A stretch of DNA of 64,000 nt, taken from positions 107,001 to 171,000 of the forward strand of contig OZ023197.1 of NCBI GenBank assembly GCA_963995505.1. The letters run 5' to 3'. The notes under the pieces were generated by a model, which had not been told where the DNA came from, did no database searches, and worked only from the letters and a program-made list of their open reading frames with translations. The number at the start of each line of letters is the position of its first letter. Position 1 is the first letter of the stretch. Shown one piece after another: positions 45,415 through 59,180 of the stretch. Source of the stretch: Hypericum androsaemum (lineage: Eukaryota; Streptophyta; Magnoliopsida; Malpighiales; Hypericaceae). Made by a program: the position numbers and the translations under genes.

Positions 45415-47153
45415 TGCGACAAACTGGATCGGATCAATCGAAACTTCTTGTGGGGGGACACGGAACAAGGGAGGAAACCTCACCTAGTTTGCTGGGATAA
45501 AGTTTGCCTTCCAAGATCACGGGGCGGTCTTGGCATAAGGAAGATGAGAGAAGCAAATGAGGCGATGCTGGCCAAGCTAGGATGGAGATTCATTACGGAC
45601 CGCAAAGCCATTTGGGCACAGATTTTGAAAAACAAATATTGTCGTAATCAGCTTGGGTCTAGAACCATTGCTCCACATGCTTGTAAGTCTGCAATCTGGG
45701 CTGGTCTCACCCGAGTCGCCCCCCTCCTCACTGATGGTGCTCGATGGTCAGTGGGTGATGGAAAACAGGTGCACTTCTGGAAGGATAAGTGGTTGTCCAA
45801 GGAGTCTAGCCTTGTACAGGCAGGAATACTGATCGGGGAGGGGGAAATGGAGAAGAAGGTTGTGGACTATTGGCAACAAGGGAGAGGCTGGAATTAGGAT
45901 GCCCTGCTAAACCTTCTACCTCACTACTGGTGCCAGAAATTACAAGCGTCCTTTCTCGATGAGGAAGGAACTGCGGACGATGTACTATCGTGGAGATACT
46001 TACCTTCGGGCGAGTTCTCTGCAAAAACGGCCTACTTGGCCCTAGTGGGAGAGGATCATACTTCAGATAACCCAGACAGCTATTGGAAAAGTGTCTGGCT
46101 GATTGAGGCACCGGAGAAAATGAAGATCTTCCTTTGGAAGTGTTCTAAAAAGAGAGTGTAGACAAACTCGGAACGCTATAGGAGAAAGATTGCCCCCAAC
46201 CCATATTGTCCAAGATGTCAAGGAAGACCAGAGACTCTCCTTTATCTTTTGAGGGATTGCCCAAAAGTAAAGAGCATGTGGCGTAAATTGGTCCCTCCCC
46301 AAGGTCAGCCCCTATTCTTCCAAATGCCCCTGATGCAATGGCTGGAATGGAACACCAAACTGGCTGAGAAGCTAGCCTGGGGAGTAAAATAGAATGTAGT
46401 GTTTACTATAGTGGTGTGGTGGACATGGAGATGGCACAATGAAGAGGTATACGGGGAATCCTCTCATTTTGGCGACAGATTGGACTTTATAATCGGGCAG
46501 GCCAGAGATTTTGAGGCTGCCTGGGCTGAAGAAAAATATGGGGGAAAGAAGCCACTTGTCCGAGTGGAAACAGTGCTCACATGGCAACTGCCACTGGAGG
46601 GCTGGCACATACTCAACACGGATGGGGCATCGAAGGGTAATCCCAGGCCAGCGGGAGGAGGAGGCATAATACGCGACGATCAGGGACTTTGGGAGATGGG
46701 CTTTGTGAACAATACTGGAGTTTGCGACTCACTGACCTCTGAATTATGGGCTCTTTGGAGGGGTCTCAACCTAGCTTGGGACAAAGGATTAAGGAAGGTC
46801 ATTGTGGAGACAGATTCGCAAGTTGCTGCGAAGTGTCTCACTGAGGGGATAGCAAAGGAGCACCCGATGTCTGCCCTCGTGATTAACTGCCAAAACCTCT
46901 TACGCCGTGATTGGCTGGTTGAGGTCCGTCACTGTTTTAGGGAGACCAACAAAGTTGCTGACTGGCTGTCGAACTTTGCCCTCCAGTTTCCTTTCGGTTT
47001 CCATGTTTTAGTTGTTCCACCTTCCGATTGCACTTCCCTGTTAGAGGCAGACTGCATAGGGGTGACTTCTTCTCGTCTAGTTTCTCTGTGTACGCGAACT
47101 GATTTTATTAAATGAAACGGGTGCCTCGCACCCACCATTATCACCCAAAAAAA
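45415..47153 (+). mobile_element. 5'-truncated L1-type LINE with zf-RVT and RNase H
   Basis: A perfect 11-bp target duplication, AATTATGGCTT, lies at 45404-45414 and 47154-47164, and an A-run ends the element. The frame begins after the polymerase core: NFLWGDTEQGRKPHLVCWDK and RSRGGLGIRKM, then WSVGDGKQVHFWKDKW. The zinc-binding block follows (NPYCPRCQGRPETLLYLLRD CP), and a terminal RNase H domain with TDGASKGNPRPAGGGG and VETDSQVAAKC. Three in-frame TAG stops (45895-45897, 46159-46161, 46390-46392) break it. It is a dead-on-arrival plant L1 copy, typical of incomplete reverse transcription. Confidence 0.93.
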
Positions 47154-47164
47154 AATTATGGCTT

Positions 47165-47825
47165 ACACATTTTTGTATAGATTCATATGTTACTCTTTCC
47201 AATTATCTTTGAGATATATTAAAAAAATTACTTCTAAAACAAAATTCTTCTTGCAGATTTTTAATTGTTGAATATCGATGATTTAAACTCAAAACTTCTG
47301 TTTTAATTAGCACTTCTTATATTTAACTATGTTTATCTAAACTTGCTGGTAACATTTTGATAGAAAATATGGGAAGTCATTTGCAGAGTCCTTAAAATTT
47401 TGGGTAAATTACTATCAGGTTCCTGCGGTCTCGTCATTCTATCTCTAGCGCCCGTCAGTTTCTAAAAATAATTTTCTCGTCTCCCGTATTTGATTTTATT
47501 ATACTCCCGGGATATAAATTAGGGCCTTTACAAACTTCATCTTTCGCATGCCATTCACTTGGTAGTTGCTCGTACTCTCGCATGGTCTTCACTTGATCAT
47601 CCAACGCCTTCTCCGAGTACCAAACATGCTCCATAACCCAACACTCTATTCCTAATGGGTCTCGGAACTGGCGAGTTCTTAGATGTGTATACGACGAGCT
47701 CTTGGTATATGATTTGTCCAAAAAAATTAGGTAAATTATTCTCAGCTCTCTCGGACTTCGTATGCAAAAGTTAAAGAGACTCCTCTACTCTAAATCAAAT
47801 TATTTTTTGAAAATCATCGATCAAT
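47165..47825. other. Spacer, nothing firmly recognised
   Basis: Two same-direction motifs, GGGTAAATTACTATCAGGTT at 47403 and AGGTAAATTATTCTCAGCTC at 47730, resemble local MULE tips, but they are not inverted and no target duplication is seen. Confidence 0.35.
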
Positions 47826-49481
47826 ATGAAAATAAAGAGAAATTTGCTTTCCGTGGGGCAGCTGGATGATGAAGGTTATGCGGTGACCTTTGGCTGCAGG
47901 TCATAGAAAATTACCAAAGGTGCTATGATAGTGGCTCGAGGTTTGAAGGAAGGTACATTGTATATGACGAAGAACACCCATGATAGCATTGGTCTTGCAG
48001 AAGCAGCGGACGATGCGGAGTTATGGCATAGTCGACTTGGCCACATGAGTGAGAAGGGGATGAAGGTATTGTGTTCGAAAGGGAAGCTACTAGGCTTAAA
48101 GATAATTGATATCGGTCTTTGTGAGCATTGTGTCCTTGGGAAGCAGAAGAGGGTGAGCTTTTTGAGAGGTGGCAGGTCCCTGAAGGAGCAGAAGCTTGAG
48201 TTGGTCCACTATGATTTGTTGGGCCTGGCACCAGTGGCGGTGCGTCGTATTACATGACCTTTATTGATGATTCCACGAGGAAGGTATGGGTTTACTTTCT
48301 GAAATATAAGTCTGGTGCCTTCGACACCTTCAGAAAGTGGAAAGTCCTAGTTGAGAAAGAGACAGGTCTTAAGGTGAAGTGCTTGAGATCAGATAATGGC
48401 AGAGAGTATGAGCTCCAAGAGTTCAAGGAGTATTGTGCAGCGAATGTGATTCGCATAGAGAAGACATTTGCTGGAACTCTCAAGCAGAATGGCATCGCTG
48501 AGAGGATGAACATGATGCTCAATGAGAGGGCCAGGGCCATGATATTGAAGTGTGGCTTACTAAAGATATTTTGGGCGGATGCAGTCAACATTGCTGCACT
48601 CCTGATCAATAGAGGACTATCAACTCCTTTGGAGAATGGGATACCGGAGGAGGCTTGGAGTGGTAAGGAGGTTGATCTTTCCTATCTTCGTGTATTTGGC
48701 TATATTGGGTATGTTCATGTTAATGCAGTTGAGAGGAGCAAGCTGGATGCCAAGTCCACGAAGTACCGGTAGTCTTTTTGATATCATACGTGACTCCACA
48801 GGTACTGTTACTGCTGGATGTGTGTTGGTTCTAAAAAAGCTTGAGTTGGTCCACTATGATTTGTTGGGCCTGGCACCAGTGGCGGTGCGTCGTATTACAT
48901 GACCTTTATTGATGATTCCACGAGGAAGGTATGGGTTTACTTTCTGAAATATAAGTCTGGTGCCTTTGACACCTTCAGAAAGTGGAAAGTCCTAGTTGAG
49001 AAAGAGACAGGTCTTAAGGTGAAGTGCTTGAGATCAGATAATGGCAGAGAGTATGAGCTCCAAGAGTTCAAGGAGTATTGTGCAGCGAATGTGATTCGCA
49101 TAGAGAAGACATTTGCTGGAACTCTCAAGCAGAATGGCATCGCTGAGAGGATGAACATGATGCTCAATGAGAGGGCCAGGGCCATGATATTGAAGTGTGG
49201 CTTACTAAAGATATTTTGGGCGGATGCAGTCAACATTGCTGCACTCCTGATCAATAGAGGACTATCAACTCCTTTGGAGAATGGGATACCGGAGGAGGCT
49301 TGGAGTGGTAAGGATGTTGATCTTTCCTATCTTCGTGTATTTGGCTATATTGGGTATGTTCATATTAATGCAGTTGAGAGGAGCAAGCTGGATGCCAAGT
49401 CCACGAAGTACCGGTAGTCTTTTTGGTATCATACGTGACTCCACAGGTACTGTTGCTGCTGGATGTGTGTTGGTTCTAAAA
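47826..49481 (+). mobile_element. Ty1/copia (TNT1-94-like) pol fragment, decayed
   Basis: The fragment runs from the GAG-pre-integrase region (KRNLLSVGQLDDEGYAVTF, then ELWHSRLGHMSEKGMKVL and CEHCVLGKQKRVSF, a zinc-binding HHCC-type block) into the integrase core. The core has HYDLLGL, FIDDSTRKVWVYFLKYKSG, CLRSDNGREYELQEF and KQNGIAERMNMMLNERARAM. A TAG near 47908, a frameshift after APVA at 48240 and a stop after STKYR show it is dead. No LTR, reverse transcriptase or RNase H was found here. The integrase part is present twice in tandem. Confidence 0.9.
48192..49481 (+). repeat. 645-bp perfect-phase tandem duplication of copia integrase
   Basis: Unit 1 is 48192-48836 and unit 2 is 48837-49481, both beginning AAGCTTGAGTTGG and ending TTGGTTCTAAAAA. 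By eye only about five or six single-base differences separate them (for example GAGGTTGAT/GATGTTGAT and CATGTTAAT/CATATTAAT). Both share the same frameshift and stop, so the doubling came after the element had decayed. Confidence 0.93.
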
Positions 49482-50635
49482 AATTTAAGATATTTTATCA
49501 CTGTCATATGATACCATAAAATGTTTGGAAAAAATGTTGACTTACTAATGTGTTATTTTATTAGGTCAAAGTGGATGGCACTAGGGATGGCCAAAAATTG
49601 CTTAAGGCTACTAATGAGAACATGCTCAAAGTGTTCAAGAAACGTGGCAAAATTTCGTCAACTTGAGAATATAATCTCTATATGTATAGCTTTATTGTTC
49701 CTTGAATTCGGTAAATGCACTCAGCTTAGATATTGTTGTAATATATTGTGTTGTGTTATTTGAGACTAGAGTTTTTAAAATTCTACAACTGTTTGAATTG
49801 TTATCATCTCTCGCAAAAAAAATGACTCCAAGTGAGTTTTTAATATATTGTGTTGGGTTATTTTAATTCTCGCCAAAATTTGGCCCAAAACCACCTAACA
49901 TAAGGCATTTTTAAAATTTTTTAAGCCATTGAAACGGTTCTCTTCAATTTTAATTTTCAAATTTTCAGATAATTAACAAAATAAATTTAAAGTTTCTATC
50001 GTATGTTGTCAATTTTTTGCCAAGCTGGACTCGTTATTACAGATGTTAATTGCCCAATAACATATACTACCCTATATACTATACATGTAAAAGTTAGAAA
50101 ATTAATAGAATCTGAGATTTATTGCGACAAAAATTTCAGAGATTTATTGGAATTATTTTTAATACACTTTACTTCGTCTCTTTTTAATTTTTCCTCTCCG
50201 CGACGGGTCGGCAATAAATTCCATCCCATTTATTGCAATTAAATGGGATGGAATTTTGGTAAGAATCGGTTTTTGGTCGGAAAAGAAAACGTTCCCGTTG
50301 GAGCGATCGCTCAGACTTGAGCGGTTTTTGGTCGGCCGAACCGAGCCTCGGGGCGAAGCTTATAGCAGCTCAGCTCGACTGAAAACGGTCTAGTTGGAGC
50401 AATTTCAATGAAAAACGCTGCCGGAGCAGCGGTTTCATGCAAAACTGAAACGCTCTCCGCAGAGCGATTTCGTGCTCAACCCCAGACAAAGAAAACATTC
50501 CCGAAAACCCCATTCAGAAAATTGTCGAAGAAATAAATCCCCTTTTGGAAAATTATTCTCCTCCTTCCCGTTAAGCATCAAGTTGCTCAGGTTTCTCTCT
50601 CCTAGTTCTTCTCCCGGAGCAGCAAATAAGCGGTT
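49482..50635. other. AT-rich spacer and CCT promoter
   Basis: No exon was recognised. The region 50270-50480 changes to a GC-balanced, palindrome-rich sequence with repeated GAGCGATCGCTC-like and GGAGCAGCGG blocks just upstream of the CCT leader, which may be promoter or leader sequence. Confidence 0.4.
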
Positions 50636-53181
<2,546 letters not shown>

Positions 53182-53382
53182 TCGCCGATATGTATTTTGT
53201 TAGTTCTTATGAAGAAGTTCATGTCCCTTCAAACTTTTATGGTTGAAAATGTAACTATTTGTTCGATGGATTAGTGTGTGGCTTCGAAATGGTTAGTTTT
53301 CAATATCATTGTAACTATTTGTTAGTTTTCGAAACTTAACAAGTTTTTTTTTGGGGTCTGATTTTGACTTTCGAATTAGCCA

Positions 53383-54870
53383 TTACAGTGTGTGTAGTTT
53401 CGGGACATCAGATCGTTGAACGGTCAATTGACATTCTTTGAGAAATTGAACCAGAGCATTATCTGATGAACCACCATCATTCAGGGCACGTTCTGCACTA
53501 CTCTTAAGCTTCTCGACTCTCGCCCTTATAGACTTGCCTTGCTCTCCATCCACCAGAACACTCTGAATCATGGTCTTGATCTCTTTCCTCCCGACAACTC
53601 CCTTGGAGGGCAAAGTCTTGGGCCGCACCGACACGCCGAGCTCCTCGGACAACAACGTAGCGTTCAGCCTCTGCTCCGCGTGGATAGGCCAGGCAATCAT
53701 AGGTACCCCATTGGTGATGCTCTCCAGGGTGGAGTTCCAGCCACAGTGCGACATGAACGCACCAACCGAAGGATGTCTTAAAATCTCAGCTTGTGGAGCC
53801 CATTGGGTGACCAGCAGACCGATGTCTTTGGTCCGGGACTCGAACCCATCAGGCAAGTAACTACTCAAGGACTTGATACCATCACCATTGGCCGGGCTGA
53901 AGTATGAGCCATCTCCGGTTTTTTGGGTCGGTTCACGAACCACCCAAATGAATCTTTGACGGCTCAGCTCAAGACCCCATGCCACTTCGACCATTTGTTC
54001 AAACGACACCGTACCCCCGCTCCCAAAGCAGACATACATCACAGATTCAGCCGGCTGACCGTTCAACCAGTGAAACAATTCCTCACAGGAACTGGTCCGG
54101 TCGGACCGTCGTGTCAGGGGACCAATGGGGTAAACTGGCGCCCCCAGCACCCGGCCCAACAGCCCACCATCCCTGAACGACGCCAAGGTGACCGGTTCCA
54201 GATCCTCCCACACGTTCAACAGAACTCCGTCAGCCATTGCAATCTCGACCCCTCTTCTCACAGCATCTCGGTACTGCTGGTCGGTCCGGTCCATCATGGA
54301 GTCCAACAGGTCCTCCGGTCCAACCGGTCGACAACCCGGCACTTGGACTGGTTCCTCTAAATCAGTAAACTCGCCCTCAACCGTCCTATCCAACTCAGGC
54401 AAGGACACCATTAGGGCCAGGCACCAGGCACTAGAAGGCGCGAACACGTACCTCTTAGGTATCCCTAGCTCGGGTGCAACCCCAAGGAGCTCGCCACCTA
54501 AGAAGTCAACGATCAGGGCTGATACCCTGTGGGACAAGGAAGCCAGCGTCGACATGAGGGCGGGGATGGACTCGTGCATGGTGACCCGAATGCGTGTGAG
54601 GACCTTGTCGTTGTCGCGGATGAGACCGGAGACGTCCACTAGAGGGAGATGGACGAGGTGGAGGCGGCCCGTGGCAGCCGCAGATGATGAATGAACGAGC
54701 GAGGAGGCGGCAGCGGAGGCTGCATGGGAGCCCGGGACGAGCACGAGCGTGACGTGGAGGTGGTGGCGGGTGGCCAGGCGGGAAGCTAGCTCGAGGGCTG
54801 GGATGAGGTGCCCCATCCCTGGGCTGGGCACCATCACCACACCTCCTGGTGCATCTTGATTTTCACCCAT
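53383..54870 (-). CDS. UDP-glycosyltransferase, family 1 (UGT72-like)
   Basis: A single exon of 495 residues starting at the ATG at 54868-54870. The catalytic His21 lies in PSPGMGHLIPALELASRL, with its partner Asp122 in LIVDFLGGELLG. The 44-residue PSPG box runs from Trp357 (WAPQAEILRHPSVGAFMSHC) to Gln400 (PIHAEQ), with HCGWNSTLES and a terminal Gln that favours UDP-glucose. The N-terminal half (MVSLPELDRTVEGEFTD, VQVPGCRPVGPEDL) resembles UGT72-type enzymes, which glucosylate monolignols, hydroquinone and phenylpropanoids in the cytosol. The real acceptor cannot be inferred. No lesions were seen. Confidence 0.95.
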   Translation of the reverse strand: MGENQDAPGGVVMVPSPGMGHLIPALELASRLATRHHLHVTLVLVPGSHAASAAASSLVHSSSAAATGRLHLVHLPLVDVSGLIRDNDKVLTRIRVTMHESIPALMSTLASLSHRVSALIVDFLGGELLGVAPELGIPKRYVFAPSSAWCLALMVSLPELDRTVEGEFTDLEEPVQVPGCRPVGPEDLLDSMMDRTDQQYRDAVRRGVEIAMADGVLLNVWEDLEPVTLASFRDGGLLGRVLGAPVYPIGPLTRRSDRTSSCEELFHWLNGQPAESVMYVCFGSGGTVSFEQMVEVAWGLELSRQRFIWVVREPTQKTGDGSYFSPANGDGIKSLSSYLPDGFESRTKDIGLLVTQWAPQAEILRHPSVGAFMSHCGWNSTLESITNGVPMIAWPIHAEQRLNATLLSEELGVSVRPKTLPSKGVVGRKEIKTMIQSVLVDGEQGKSIRARVEKLKSSAERALNDGGSSDNALVQFLKECQLTVQRSDVPKLHTL

Positions 54871-55332
54871 ATGTTTATAAGAAGATACTCTTTTGCGACT
54901 AATAAACCAATCTTAATATTTTGTTACACTATGATTCTATGTGTGTCTCTTCATAATATTCGAGTATTATATAGGGTTCAAATGTTGAATTACTCAGAAT
55001 TTAAGAGTTCACAGTTTTGTTTATGGAAGTAAAGATGTATAATAGGAAAGAGGTACGCTCCAATTCTGGTAAAAAAATGAATGACTTACCTTATATCATA
55101 AAAGGGAATCCAAATACAGGTGATCACTTTTACATGTAAAGTATGGTCATCCTAAAAACAGATATGGCAATGACAGCTAGTATTGCCGTGATTTAGAGGA
55201 CGATGATGATAATCCGGCAATACTTATTTTTTAAATATATTTCGCACCGGATATTTGAAAATTTTCACTATAAATATGTGCATGCATTATAACTCAATGT
55301 TCTCGAGTTCGTGACTTTGAGAATGTAGTAAT
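54871..55332. other. UGT upstream region
   Basis: AT-rich promoter-side sequence, with the hAT target duplication GTAGTAAT at 55325-55332. Nothing else was recognised. Confidence 0.4.
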
Positions 55333-56241
55333 TAGGGATGGCAATGGGCAGGATCCGGGTAGGATCCATAGGACCCAGATCCTTATCCTCTTTTTAAATG
55401 GTCGATCCAGATCCTTACCCTTATCCTCTTTAAAAATAAGAATTCGGGCAGGATCTGGGTCCTAAAAAATCGAGTAGGATCAGGGCGACCCGCGGGTCTA
55501 TATTTTTTATAAAATATTTAATTCAAAAAAATTAAATTATCTTTTGATAGTTTTCAAATAGCAATGAGATATTTTCATTCATTAAACATATCAATACAAA
55601 GAAATCAAACAAGCAAATAAAAAAGTTGAAGTTGGGTAAATTAAAATTGAGAAATTGGTTCGTGATTTTCACTGATATTACTTGGGGCCTGTGGTTGCTT
55701 CGTAATGATATTATCTTCAATGAGGCGAGGTGCGATAATGAGTTTCTCTTGAATTCTGTGCTCTTTCATGCCCAAGAGTGGGTCTTTTGGACGAATGCCT
55801 CGATCATTCACAATCAATCGCTGCTCACTTTCTTGATTGCCTACAAAGATTTATAGGTCTCTCTTCTTCACCTCTTGAGATTGAGGGAACGTTTTGGTCG
55901 GGGGTGAGATTGTAACCAATGTAAATATCGGGACCATGTATCTTGTCTTTCTTTTTTCGCTTGCTCTGTTTTAAAATTTTGTTTTAATAAAGAATATTTA
56001 TCTACCAAAAAAATTAAGAATTTGTTATTATGTCTAATAATTAATATATATTATATTAATTTAAAAAATTCGGGTAGGATCAGGGCAGGATCCTATAGAT
56101 CCATATCCATGCCTTATCCTTTTAAAATATCAGGATCCGGGTAGGATCAGGGTCCAGACCCGGTCAAAGTCAACGGATCTTGGACCCTTCGGGTCTGGAT
56201 CAGGGTAGACCCTCAGGGTAAGGATCTAATTGCCATCCCTA
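55333..56241. mobile_element. hAT-type element, 909 bp, with 8-bp target duplication
   Basis: GTAGTAAT flanks at 55325-55332 and 56242-56249. The terminal inverted repeats begin TAGGGATGGCAAT and both arms are full of GGATCCGGGTAGGATC-type subterminal repeats. No hAT transposase is coded. A LINE fragment lies inside, so the element is a carrier of a nested insertion. Its tip also occurs alone at 34688. Confidence 0.9.
55630..56015 (+). mobile_element. LINE 3' fragment nested in the hAT element
   Basis: The frame to 55855 contains ITWGLWLLRNDIIFNEARCD and ends LLTFLIAYKDL. This is the segment between the zinc-binding block and the 3' end of plant L1 ORF2. A 3' UTR-like stretch and a short A-run near 56010 follow. 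Target duplication is not clear. Confidence 0.55.
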
Positions 56242-56249
56242 GTAGTAAT

Positions 56250-57750
56250 GTTCATTATGAGAATTTTTCACCTTTGAAAGGTCTCACCGACTCGAATTTA
56301 AATTAGTTACCGTAGTTGTATTTTACTCAATTAACAGACTACAATATTCATTTTATCATTTTACCGGAAAAAATGATTGATTCGAACCAACAAAAAATGT
56401 GGAGGTATTTGACCAATGATTCAACAATTTTGATTAGAATTAATAAGTTCGTTTTGGAAAGTCTACCAACGTACATATACTCGGGTGCTGATATACTTAC
56501 CGGTAATCCCTCAAAAAAAAAAAAATATATATACTTACTGGTAAAGAAAAAAAATGGCACGGGGAAATCCAGACTCGGGGTTCAAACGACAGGATAAGTA
56601 TGGATGTCATTATTGTGTAGAATTTGAATAGGTTATCCAAAAAAACATTTCATATATATTACCCAAAAAAAATTTGTCGCACTATATATATATAATTTTT
56701 TTTTTACAAGAGAATGCGTAGGTTCTCATCAATGCCTGTGAAAATATCACACTTTGAACATGCGAGGGAAAAGGGCAAAAGCATTAAATTTCATAGCAAG
56801 AAGGAAATCGAACTAGTGATTCCTCCTCCACTCGTTAATTTTAGCTACAGTCCTAATATCTGATCGTAAGCAAGGGAAAAGGGCCACTTGCATCTTCTTT
56901 ATGATCTCCGAAAGTGGTTGTTCGGTATACCTAATAGGGAGGGACAGTATTATGCCCGCTGTTATCTTTCTCACGTTTGGTCCGAGATTGATAAATAAAG
57001 CTATGGAGGGTACTGGTCCAATTGTCCCAGAAAAAACCTACGTCTATGTTAAAATTTGATACAGAGAATACAAGATAGCAAATAAGATAATGTGCAATAC
57101 GAATCTAGAATAATCGGACCAACGGGAGATCCGCCATCCTATCCTCTGGTCCATGGGCCGAGATACATAGGAGAACAAATGGGTTGATTCTGAATACAAC
57201 AGCATATGTGCGGAATGTACAATTTTCTACAATCTCGTGGTTGTATTTGGTGATCTCGAGCGTATGTATGTTCGCGATGCTCTGGTAGTCTAGTTCATGG
57301 GTGTCACTAATCCAAAGACTCGGGAAGGGAGAGCCAAATAGAGTTTTCTAATTACATTGACTGGATAATCAGTTTTATATAATCGAGATTAAAATAAGTA
57401 ACCCTGATTGGTTTGAAAGAAAAGAGAGAAGGAAAATGGATAACAATTGATGCCTCCATTGGATTTGGAGATGATACTTGTTCTCACCCACTAATGACTC
57501 CGTTATTTCATTCTCTCTTACTTCCCTTCCTATTTCCAATCCAATCAAGCCATGATGGACAAGGGTTCTTCTACTCGAAGACGTAAGGGCACCACGGGTC
57601 GGGTCTCTGCCACTTCTTCTGCAGAATGCAGCCGTAGTTTCGAGCTAACACAACATTGATCAACATCTGCTGGCTGGCCACTTCCGCCACAATGGCCGGT
57701 CTCTATAAATGCAGTTCTTTTTCTTCTTTTTTTGACTAAAATCTTGATCC
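56250..57750. other. Intergenic, RRM-gene 3' flank
   Basis: Simple-sequence A-runs and a TA run at about 56685 are present. No exon was recognised. The last 200 bases are probably the 3' UTR of the RRM gene. Confidence 0.45.
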
Positions 57751-59114
57751 TCAATACCAGCAATCAGCAAAATCATCTTCCGGCTTCAACCGCTTCTGTA
57801 TAGGCAGCTTCTTTGGAGGGCCTGTGGCTTTAGGATACTGGCCGAAATGCTCTCTTCCAGGCTTGGCGATATCCACACAGATGAGCTTGCCATCTAGTTC
57901 CTGAGGAAGAGCGAAGAAAACATGAAGGTCAGACAGAGTTCAGAGTTCTTGTAGCTAACAGGAAACACACCATGTTGCATGAATAGGTATTATCTACCGC
58001 GCCGTGCATAGTCTCCAGAGCTAAAATGGCATCATTTTGGTTGGTGTACTGGACAAAGGCAAATGCCCTTCGGAACCCTCCGCCATCTTCATACTTCTTA
58101 ATAAGCTCAACTGCCATACAAGTAAACCAAAGTCACAAGTTGTTCCGACATGATAATTGTGATTCCGCAACTCAAAAACACTCTCCGCCCGCTGAGAAAG
58201 GAAAGGGGATGGATGATGCATGCATGGATGGGGGGGACACTACCTTCAGCTACCTGGCCAAAAAGAGAGAACTCCTCGCGCAAACTACTCTCACTGGTAA
58301 AATACCCTAAATCTGCAATCAGAGAATACATATCTCAAATTCAATGCATCAAACTATATAATTACTTAAGAAGCAGAGGTACTCACACTCATCCAACCCA
58401 TTACATAATTACTTACTGCTCAGCAGTTAACAAAGAAACCTCTACTTACATCTCTAAACTCCTCCTAAGAAGAAAAAAGTAAAAAGGAACAAGCTTTCCC
58501 CCCCGAACTTGCATTGACCCAACAAGCAAACTACAGAAGAAGCTAGAGTGTTCCAAACTTGCAACGACAGACACAACATCCAAGCTACAATTTTGAACGT
58601 GCCAAAGATATATCTCAATCAAAGCAACAAGCTTTCTAAGGACAAATTGACCCTTGCCAGAACTATCTCAATCTAAGGAACAAGATTTCTTCTACCTAGG
58701 TGTTCCCCACACCACACCTAGGAACAAGCTTCCCCCGCATAAAAGGACCGGGGTTTCGAAATTCAATAAGTAACAGGGAAAATAAGGAAAGGGGCAAGTT
58801 AGAGAGAAGGAAAGGGGAAGTTAGAGAGAAGGAAGGAGAGGGGTGGGTGGGGGTTTACTTGTAACAATAATTCGGCTGGCGAGAGGGAAGGAGGAATCGG
58901 GGCTGGAGTCAGAGATAATGGCCCTGAGGGGACTACTACGGGTGGTGGTGGTGGTGGTCGCCGCCCTCTTCTTGTTCTTGTTGTTATTGTTGTTGTTGTG
59001 TGGGTCCCACTTCCACCCTATCCGCGTCGTCCCCCACCTCGCTGGAACTGTGCCCCGCCCAGGCAAGAGCAACGGCGCCGTAGCCGATGGCGCTGCCTGC
59101 GTTATCATCATCAT
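57751..59114 (-). CDS. Single-RRM RNA-binding protein, probably organelle-targeted
   Basis: Four exons, 58859-59114, 58244-58312, 57998-58110 and 57751-57900, give 195 residues. The N-terminal 80 residues are rich in Ser/Thr/Ala/Arg with a poly-Asn and poly-Thr run, like a plastid or mitochondrial transit peptide. The RRM follows: RNP2 RIIVTNLGYF, SSLREEFSLFGQV, then RNP1 RRAFAFVQYT (Phe at both ring positions), and LDGKLICVDIAKPG closing the fold. A short tail (PPKKLPIQKRLKPEDDF..WY) ends the protein. Three consecutive ATGs open the frame. The partner RNA is unknown. A Pack-MULE lies only 58 bases from the first ATG, apparently within the leader or core promoter. Confidence 0.9.
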
Positions 59115-59180
59115 CGTCAGACTAGACTTGTTGTTTTTGGCCGCTCACCTTCCTTCCTTCCTTTTGGGCATTTTTTAATA

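Noticed and set aside
47397..47760. Two MULE-tip-like motifs GGTAAATTA..CTCAG
   Set aside because: They point in the same direction and have no target duplication, so an element cannot be defined.
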